From: Pedobacter frigidisoli
GTDB lineage: Bacteria > Bacteroidota > Bacteroidia > Sphingobacteriales > Sphingobacteriaceae
Direction: 5' to 3'
Length of the DNA: 64,000 nt
Assembly (NCBI RefSeq): GCF_004331675.1
Contig: NZ_SJSN01000003.1
Coordinates: 288,575 to 352,574, forward strand
In this document: positions 59,068-64,000 of the stretch, one piece after another
How the letters are laid out: every line of letters begins with the position of its first letter
Position numbering within the stretch: position 1 is the first letter of the stretch
Notes under the pieces: generated by a model
The model's input: the letters and a program-made list of their open reading frames with translations, nothing else
Databases searched by the model: none
Told to the model about the DNA's origin: nothing
Position numbers and translations under genes: made by a program

Positions 59068-59790
59068 ATGATGACACATACCTATCAACTTACTGGCATG
59101 ACTTGCGGTGGTTGCGGAAATAAAGTTAAAAGTAACCTTTTGGTTTTGCCTGATGTGACTTCAGTTGAGGTTTCGAAAGACACAAATTCTGCTACCATTT
59201 CTATGGATAAACACATTGGCCTGGATACATTACAGCAGGCTTTGGGCGGTGCTGAAAGTAAATATCAAATTGCCGCAACAGCACATAGCGAAGCACTCGA
59301 AGAAACAGAATCGTGGATTGAAACCTACAAACCTATATTGTTAATTTTCGGTTATGTAACCGCAATTTCTTTGGTGGTTTCATGGCAAAACGGCGGTATA
59401 AACTTCATGACTTTCATGCGAATTTTCATGGCTGGCTTCTTCCTGACTTTTTCCTTTTTCAAGATGTTAAACCTAAAAGGCTTTGCGGAAAGTTATGCGA
59501 TGTACGATATCGTTGCAAAAAAATTCAGCAGGTGGGGATATATTTATGCTTTTATCGAACTCGGGTTGGGTTTGAGTTTTGCGCTAAATCTTTCTCCAAT
59601 TATTGTAAACTGGGTCACTCTAATTGTGATGACGGTAAGCATTTTAGGCGTATTAGAAAGTGTTTTGAACAAGAAAAAGATTCAATGTGCTTGTCTGGGT
59701 GCCGTTTTCAACCTACCCATGAGTACGGTGACCATTGTTGAAGATGCGATTATGATTGCGATGAGCGTTGCAATGTTGGTGTTGATGTAA
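59068..59790 (+). CDS. HMA domain fused to a MauE/DoxX-like membrane domain
   Basis: This protein of about 240 residues starts with an HMA domain (THTYQLTGMTCGGCGNKVKSNL, C13 and C16), followed by four transmembrane helices (about residues 85-238) of the MauE type. That part includes FFKMLNLKGFAESYAMYDIVAKKFSRWGYIYAFIELGLGL, and IQCACLGAVF with a cysteine pair in the loop before the last helix. Such fusions recur in Bacteroidota near copper or mercury genes. The HMA part would pass a metal ion or thiol to the membrane domain; the real function is unknown. I use the ATG at 59068; an ATG at 59071 and a TTG at 59065 are also possible. Confidence 0.85.
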   Translation: MMTHTYQLTGMTCGGCGNKVKSNLLVLPDVTSVEVSKDTNSATISMDKHIGLDTLQQALGGAESKYQIAATAHSEALEETESWIETYKPILLIFGYVTAISLVVSWQNGGINFMTFMRIFMAGFFLTFSFFKMLNLKGFAESYAMYDIVAKKFSRWGYIYAFIELGLGLSFALNLSPIIVNWVTLIVMTVSILGVLESVLNKKKIQCACLGAVFNLPMSTVTIVEDAIMIAMSVAMLVLM

Positions 59791-59841
59791 GAAAATTAAA
59801 TCTGGTTTTTATCGATATGGTTCAGACCAGCACCTGCTGAA

Positions 59842-59903
59842 TCCCTCTCTTCTGGAGAGGGAGCGCAATAATTATCCAAAGCAAAAACTTTAATAGGGTG
59901 AGG
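59842..59903 (-). repeat. Partial family E element that supplies the end of the BstA-like gene
   Basis: The hairpin TCCCTCTC/GAGAGGGA (59842-59862) and the terminal TAGGGTGAGG (59894-59903) are the same pieces, in inverted order, as the start of the 181-bp element at 3201. The minus-strand repeat end encodes the last residues and stop of the neighbouring gene. Confidence 0.7.
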
Positions 59904-60432
59904 CTTTACCTTTCCCTATCGTGTTTGTAATATGGGCCAAATGATGTTTGCCATGCCATGCGTACATACCCAACATACTGGCTAAAGTGAGTTCTTTTCC
60001 TTGTGCAGGATGGATGTATTTGCGTTGATAATCTTCAATTTTTAAGGTTTTTAGAAATGCTACCCATCGCTGATGTAAACCTGTTAACAGCGCAACAGAC
60101 ATTTCAATATCGCCATTTTTCGCTTCTTCGGTTTCGGCCCAAAGTTCTTCGTAATATGGTCTGATGGTTGGAATATCTTCTGTAATCGCTTGCTTGAAAC
60201 GAATGTAAGCATTCATGTGGCTGTCGGGAATGTGATGAACAACCTGTCTCAATGTCCAGCCGTCAGGACGATAGCTTTGATTTAATTCTTCGTCACTTAG
60301 ATTTTCAGTTGCGCTTTTGATTTGTTCAGGCAAGTTCTCGATTTCAGCTATCCATATTTTTGCTTGCTTTTCATCGAAAATTTCGGGCATAACGAACTGA
60401 CCGATTGGGTATTTAAGTTGTTCTAAATCCAT
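59890..60432 (-). CDS. BstA/YfiT-like DinB-superfamily protein
   Basis: This 180-residue protein begins MDLEQLKYPIGQFVMPEIFD, the typical start of the YfiT/BstA family. The three metal histidines are in LRQVVHHIPDSHMN and YAWHGKHHLAHI. Related proteins transfer bacillithiol to electrophiles or act as metal-dependent hydrolases. The last residues ASPY and the stop codon lie inside a repeat end (CCTCACCCTATTAA on the coding strand), so the original C terminus may have been replaced when the repeat arrived. The gene stands alone. Confidence 0.9.
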   Translation of the reverse strand: MDLEQLKYPIGQFVMPEIFDEKQAKIWIAEIENLPEQIKSATENLSDEELNQSYRPDGWTLRQVVHHIPDSHMNAYIRFKQAITEDIPTIRPYYEELWAETEEAKNGDIEMSVALLTGLHQRWVAFLKTLKIEDYQRKYIHPAQGKELTLASMLGMYAWHGKHHLAHITNTIGKGKASPY

Positions 60433-60474
60433 GAAAGCAAATTAAGTTTTTTAAAACGAATTTAAAAAATGTTT

Positions 60475-60496
60475 CGGTCTGTGGGGACACAGACCG
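60475..60496. repeat. CGGTCTGTG hairpin
   Basis: CGGTCTGTG (60475-60483) and CACAGACCG (60488-60496) are perfect 9-bp arms with the tetraloop GGGA. It lies 43 bp upstream of the BstA-like gene, which is transcribed away from it. Confidence 0.8.
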
Positions 60497-60532
60497 AGGC
60501 GTAGAGATAACCATAGATAAAATATATATTTT

Positions 60533-60638
60533 GCCACGGAAACACAGAAATCACGGAAAATATATTATTAACCACAGATGCGCACAGATAAACACAGATT
60601 TTTAAATCCTTTTCCGTGTAAATCTGTGTTTCCGTGGC
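60533..60638. repeat. GCCACGGAAACACAG inverted repeat (family G)
   Basis: GCCACGGAAACACAG (60533-60547) and CTGTGTTTCCGTGGC (60624-60638) are perfect 15-bp arms. Inside, CACGGAAAA and TTTTCCGTG also pair, and CACAGAT/AACACAGA motifs repeat. A fragment of the same family (GCCGCGGAAACACAG) is at 48146-48177. Confidence 0.85.
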
Positions 60639-60678
60639 AACCTTAATCCTGTGAATTATAAAATCCTTAAATCTTGTT

Positions 60679-62076
60679 CTACATTAATTTCTTCAACCAT
60701 TTCAATAACCCTATCTTTTCGCTATAGGGTGGATAAATCATTTTCGTCATGCCGAGTTTCGATTGGAAAACAACTGCTCGCTCGTGGGAGAAGTTCTTAA
60801 ATCCAAAAATCCCGTGGCAGCTTCCCATACCGCTACTATTTACGCCACCGAATGGCAAATTCGGATTGCTAATGTGAACCAAAACATCATTTATACAAGT
60901 TCCGCCTGAAGTGGTCTCGTTGATAATTTTTTGCTGATTTTTATTGTTTTCAGAGAAAATATAAAGTGCAAGCGGCTTAGGTCTTTGGTTGACAAAATCA
61001 ATAGCTTCCTGCAAGTTTCTATATTTAATTATCGGCAAAATCGGACCGAAAATTTCTTCTTGCATAATTGCGTTTTCACCATTTACCGAAGTTAGGATTA
61101 TAGGATTTATCGTCAAGTCATCTTCATTAGTTTCTCTGCCAAATTCTATTTTTGCTCCATCTTTAACGGCATCATTTATTAAGCCATTTAATCGCTCAAA
61201 CTGTTTTTCGTTGATTATTTTTCCATAAACCTCTTTGTTAATCTTACCATCTGTGAAAAACATTTTTAGAGCGACAGCTTTATACTGTTCAACAAATTCT
61301 GGTTCTAGTTTTTCATCTATTAAAACATAATCTGGTGCAATACAAGTTTGCCCTGCATTAACCAATTTACCCCAGGCAATCTTTTCTGCAGCCTTTTTTA
61401 AATCGCAAGTATCATCAATAATTGCGGGCGATTTTCCGCCCAATTCCAGCGTAACAGAAGTCAGGTTTTTTGCTGCCGCTTCCATTACCACTTTTCCAAT
61501 TGCAGTGCTTCCTGTAAAAAATATATGGTCGAACGGGAGTTTAAGTAAGGCTGTTGAAACTTCAGCATCCCCCTCAAAACAGGCGACTTCCTTTTTATCG
61601 AAAGTGTTGGAAATAATTTTACTAATAACTGCCGCTGTGTTGATACTCAATTCTGATGGTTTCAAAATCACACAATTGCCAGCAGCGATTGCCGAAATCA
61701 GCGGACTCATAATCAGTTGTAATGGATAATTCCATGGTGCAATAATTAAACAAACACCTTTTGGTTCATAGTAAATTTTGTTGCCCGCAAAGAGATTACT
61801 CATGGTTTTACCAACGGATTTTGGCTTCATCCAATTGGCGAGTTTTTTAACGGCGTGGTCTATTTCGGCGTAAGTAAAAAACAGTTCGGTTACAGCACTT
61901 TCGAATCTGCTTTTTCGTAAATCCTTTTCCAAAGCTTCGTAGATTTCTTCTTCAGCATTTTCCAAAGCTTGTTTGAGTTTTTTCAGCTTTGCGATTCGAG
62001 TTTTTGCATCCGTTTTGCGCAAATCGAATTTGTGTTGCTGTTGTAAATCAAAAACTGATTTTATTTTTTCTTCCAT
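60679..62076 (-). CDS. Aldehyde dehydrogenase (ALDH3-like)
   Basis: This 465-residue NAD(P)-dependent aldehyde dehydrogenase has GVCLIIAPWNYPLQL for cofactor binding, FTGSTAIGKVVMEAA, the catalytic glutamate in TLELGGKSPAII, and the catalytic cysteine in NAGQTCIAPDYVL. The short N terminus, and the C-terminal FSHERAVVFQSKLGMTKMIYPPYSEKIGLLKW, place it with the class 3 (fatty or aromatic aldehyde) group. The substrate is not predictable. A large inverted repeat lies after its 3' end. Confidence 0.94.
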   Translation of the reverse strand: MEEKIKSVFDLQQQHKFDLRKTDAKTRIAKLKKLKQALENAEEEIYEALEKDLRKSRFESAVTELFFTYAEIDHAVKKLANWMKPKSVGKTMSNLFAGNKIYYEPKGVCLIIAPWNYPLQLIMSPLISAIAAGNCVILKPSELSINTAAVISKIISNTFDKKEVACFEGDAEVSTALLKLPFDHIFFTGSTAIGKVVMEAAAKNLTSVTLELGGKSPAIIDDTCDLKKAAEKIAWGKLVNAGQTCIAPDYVLIDEKLEPEFVEQYKAVALKMFFTDGKINKEVYGKIINEKQFERLNGLINDAVKDGAKIEFGRETNEDDLTINPIILTSVNGENAIMQEEIFGPILPIIKYRNLQEAIDFVNQRPKPLALYIFSENNKNQQKIINETTSGGTCINDVLVHISNPNLPFGGVNSSGMGSCHGIFGFKNFSHERAVVFQSKLGMTKMIYPPYSEKIGLLKWLKKLM

Positions 62077-62385
62077 ATTTTCCCAATTGCATGCACACTT
62101 AACTAAGCCTAAGCATAGAATCTTCGTTCTACTTAAATCGGCCTAACAAATTTTTGGGGATGCACTGTCCAAGCCAAATTACTAACTTAAATACAAAAAT
62201 TTTAAGCCGACACTTTTGTTTCTTTTGGTGTCAAAAGAAAAAAGCCCGTCTGGCCAAGACAAATAAACACCCTGTTCTGCCTGTACAACGTTATTAAGGG
62301 GAAATCATAAATTTAGTTAAAATCCACTCATTTCATTAAAAATTCATTCATTTAAAGCATATTGCATTAATTTTAAATACCTCAA
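62077..62385. other. 309-bp intergenic region between divergent genes
   Basis: No gene is visible. It contains a perfect inverted repeat TTCTTTTG/CAAAAGAA (62220-62239), GAAAAAAGCCCGTCTGGCC just after it, and AT-rich DNA that must hold the promoters of the aldehyde dehydrogenase and FAD-fold genes. Confidence 0.6.
62220..62239. repeat. TTCTTTTG inverted repeat
   Basis: TTCTTTTG (62220-62227) and CAAAAGAA (62232-62239) are perfect arms around GTGT. It lies between divergent promoters, so it might be an operator or another small repeat. Confidence 0.6.
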
Positions 62386-63573
62386 ATGAAGAAATTGTTT
62401 TTTGTTTTCGCATTCTTAATTCCACTGATTACTTATGCCCAAACCATTAAAACAGATGTGCTGATTTTAGGCAGCTCAAATGCTGCTTTTGCCGCAGGCA
62501 TTCAGGCTACAGAATCGGGAGTAAATGCCATTATTTTAACACAAAGTGATGGTTTTAAATTGAGTGATTTTAAGAGTTTACCTCAAAGCGGCGTTACAAA
62601 AGCTTTTGAAAAAAGAGCGAGGAAATCATTAAAACTTGCTGATAGTTTGCCGCTACCCGAAATAACGAATCAAATACTGAATGCGGTTATTAAAAACTGG
62701 TCTGACAGTTCCAAGCTTCTTGATGTTATTAACAATACCATTTACTACGAAATTAAACGTTCTGGAAGTGGTTGGGAAGCTAAATTGACCAAGGAGAAAA
62801 GCATTAAAGCTAAGGTTTTAATTGTAACCGATAACATCGAAAAAATTCTTCCTACTTTAAAAGTTGAGAGTTTAAAACCTGCAGAAACCAATACACTAAC
62901 CTACACCGAAAACTTATACCGCACCACAATCGGTGGCATCAACGGAACATCAAACTACCTGCCGCTTTACAATTTGCTTGTCCCAAATCATGAAAATATT
63001 TTATATATCAAAGCCGATAATCTAGAAATCGGGCAAGCAGCTGGTGCAACAGCAGCTTATGCTGCATTTTTTCAAACCAAAACCAGTTTATCTAACTTAA
63101 AAAGAATTCAAGGTGAATTGTTAAGTTATAAGCTATCATTGATGCCCTTTGAGGATGTCAAAATAGTCGATTCAAATTGGCTGGCGATACAAAAAGTTGG
63201 CATTACAGGAATTTTGAAAGCCGACATCAAAGACGGAAAAGTTTATTTTAATCCCGAAAAAGAAGTTACCTACGATGAAGTTAAACAGCCTATAAAAGAT
63301 TATTACTACAAGGCGCAAATCTGGTTTGATGACCATCAGAATATCCCAATAAATTTAGAAAACACCATTTCTATGGTTTGCTATGTAGGTAATAAAGCTG
63401 TTGATGTAACGAAAAATGAAATCGAAAAGAAATGGAAAAAGAACTACAAGTTTTCTTCGAAATATGATTTGAAAAAGATTTTAACCCGCAGAGAATTTTC
63501 AGTTATCATCAACGAATATTTAAAGCCTTTTGATTTAATTAATGTGGATAGAACTGGTCGAGTTATCAGATAA
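62386..63573 (+). CDS. Exported FAD-dependent oxidoreductase-like protein, degenerate nucleotide motif
   Basis: This 395-residue protein has a signal peptide (FFVFAFLIPLITYAQ) and an FAD-fold pattern: TDVLILGSSNAAFAAGIQATESGVNAIIL at the start and ILYIKADNLEIGQAAGATAAYAAFF later, as in the FAD_oxidored group. The first motif reads GSSNAA where GxGxxG is expected, so FAD binding may be weak or lost. The last 110 residues have no obvious match. It may be a non-catalytic relative or an enzyme with unusual cofactor use. Confidence 0.7.
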   Translation: MKKLFFVFAFLIPLITYAQTIKTDVLILGSSNAAFAAGIQATESGVNAIILTQSDGFKLSDFKSLPQSGVTKAFEKRARKSLKLADSLPLPEITNQILNAVIKNWSDSSKLLDVINNTIYYEIKRSGSGWEAKLTKEKSIKAKVLIVTDNIEKILPTLKVESLKPAETNTLTYTENLYRTTIGGINGTSNYLPLYNLLVPNHENILYIKADNLEIGQAAGATAAYAAFFQTKTSLSNLKRIQGELLSYKLSLMPFEDVKIVDSNWLAIQKVGITGILKADIKDGKVYFNPEKEVTYDEVKQPIKDYYYKAQIWFDDHQNIPINLENTISMVCYVGNKAVDVTKNEIEKKWKKNYKFSSKYDLKKILTRREFSVIINEYLKPFDLINVDRTGRVIR

Positions 63574-63574
63574 A

Positions 63575-63709
63575 CCTCACCCCATGAAAGTTTGTACCTG
63601 TAGCTTGGGCACTGCATCCCTCTCCTGAAAGAGAGGGATTTAACGGGCAGTAAATTAAACAAATGGGTTCAAAGAACAAGCTTAAGTTTCCCTCTCTTTT
63701 AGGAGCTAA
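63575..63709 (+). repeat. Family E element, interrupted copy
   Basis: It begins CCTCACCCCATGAAAGTTTG right after the preceding stop codon, and has the hairpin ATCCCTCTC/GAGAGGGAT (63616-63639). Like the full copy at 3201-3381, it continues to a TTTCCCTCTC...AGGAG stretch, then breaks off near 63709 where the flank of the IS element begins. Confidence 0.6.
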
Positions 63710-64000
63710 TCTTTACACACATTTATTTAGCAGATATAATTAATTAATACGCTGATTATCAGTTAATTACGGTTTATTTTTCGTATATTTAGTGATGTTA
63801 GATCATTGCTATTCAGGTATTTACAAGGGTTTTTTATCAGATAATCGTATTGCTGCCAGATTGGAAAGTTGTCTATCAGATTTATTATCTTCGGGAACAG
63901 CAGTTATCAATCAGTTAGCCCAGACTCATACCCTAAAAACTGCTTTTTACCGTATGCTATCAAATACTCGATTAGATCACGATGATATCCTGGAAGGCGG
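63710..64000 (+). mobile_element. Left part of an IS4-type insertion sequence
   Basis: About 85 bp of AT-rich DNA precedes the transposase start and follows the truncated repeat copy at 63575-63709. The exact left end and its inverted repeat cannot be fixed without the right end, which is outside the window. Confidence 0.5.
63795..64000 (+). CDS. IS4-family transposase, N-terminal part (runs off window)
   Basis: An open frame from the ATG at 63795 continues to the window edge, giving 68 full codons. The sequence MLDHCYSGIYKGFLSDNRIAARLESCLSDLLSSG...TLKTAFYRMLSNTRLDHDDILEGG matches the N-terminal DNA-binding domain of Tn5-like IS4 transposases, whose core pattern is KxAxYRxLxNxRxxxDxIL. The catalytic DDE residues lie outside the window, so completeness cannot be judged. 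Confidence 0.8.
   Translation, partial: MLDHCYSGIYKGFLSDNRIAARLESCLSDLLSSGTAVINQLAQTHTLKTAFYRMLSNTRLDHDDILEG

Noticed and set aside
1281..60638. CRISPR-like repetition
   Set aside because: The repeats are dispersed palindromes of several families, never in regularly spaced arrays, and there are no cas genes.

Overview
The window looks like a chromosomal segment of a member of the Bacteroidota, most likely a Pedobacter-like Sphingobacteriaceae. The evidence is the fused lpxC/fabZ gene, a PorX-type receiver-PglZ regulator, a HYC_CC_PP-type protein, DUF3137 next to LemA, genes without Shine-Dalgarno sequences, and promoters of the Bacteroidota type (TTTG, about 19-21 nt, then TAnnTTTG). The genus is an inference from gene content. 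I saw no rRNA, tRNA, CRISPR array or prophage.

Layout. 1-2.8 kb: a sigma-54 activator (cut by the left edge) and miaB. 3.6-8.8 kb: two tandem AsmA-like paralogues, then LemA and DUF3137. 9-15.9 kb: a six-gene minus-strand signalling operon (REC-kinase, large CHASE3/HAMP/GAF hybrid kinase, receiver, CheR, CheB, receiver). 16-24.4 kb: a neutral zinc peptidase, gltX, a kinase-DinB-thioesterase overlap operon, a Gdx-type SMR exporter, an ECF sigma factor with its probable anti-sigma factor, a small hydrolase and a cold-shock gene. 24.5-32.4 kb: exported proteins flanking an ars operon (arsR, DUF6428-like, ArsN-like acetyltransferase, arsC) with no efflux pump in the window. 32.4-38.6 kb: cell-wall and alanine genes (PBP4, GH18, AONS-like enzyme, histidine phosphatase, VanX-type dipeptidase, alanine-dehydrogenase-like protein). 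38.6-48 kb: tsaE, porX, an HD phosphohydrolase, the lipid A operon lpxD-lpxC/fabZ-lpxA, GNAT, an ABC ATPase, a candidate small RNA and efp. 48.4-53.8 kb: 5-formyl-THF cyclo-ligase, hutI/hutG, exonuclease III, a ParE-type toxin-antitoxin pair and a cyclophilin. 53.9-59.8 kb: a metal-handling (probably copper) locus with three separate HMA-domain proteins, one fused to an AraC-type DNA-binding domain. 59.9-64 kb: a BstA/YfiT-like DinB protein, aldehyde dehydrogenase, an exported FAD-fold protein and the first 69 codons of an IS4-type transposase cut by the right edge.

The most distinctive feature is the intergenic DNA, which is crowded with small palindromic repeat families: perfect 24-28 bp REP-like hairpins, a roughly 150 bp composite element placed in inverted orientation on both sides of efp, a 181 bp MITE-like element with CCTCACCCTA ends, and a GATACT-rich leader lying directly against the start codons of three unrelated genes. 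Some copies contribute the last codons and stop of a neighbouring gene. A second theme is TAnnTTTG boxes only 3-5 nt before the ATG, which predicts leaderless mRNAs for lpxD, the SMR gene, the toxin-antitoxin pair and the HYC_CC_PP gene.
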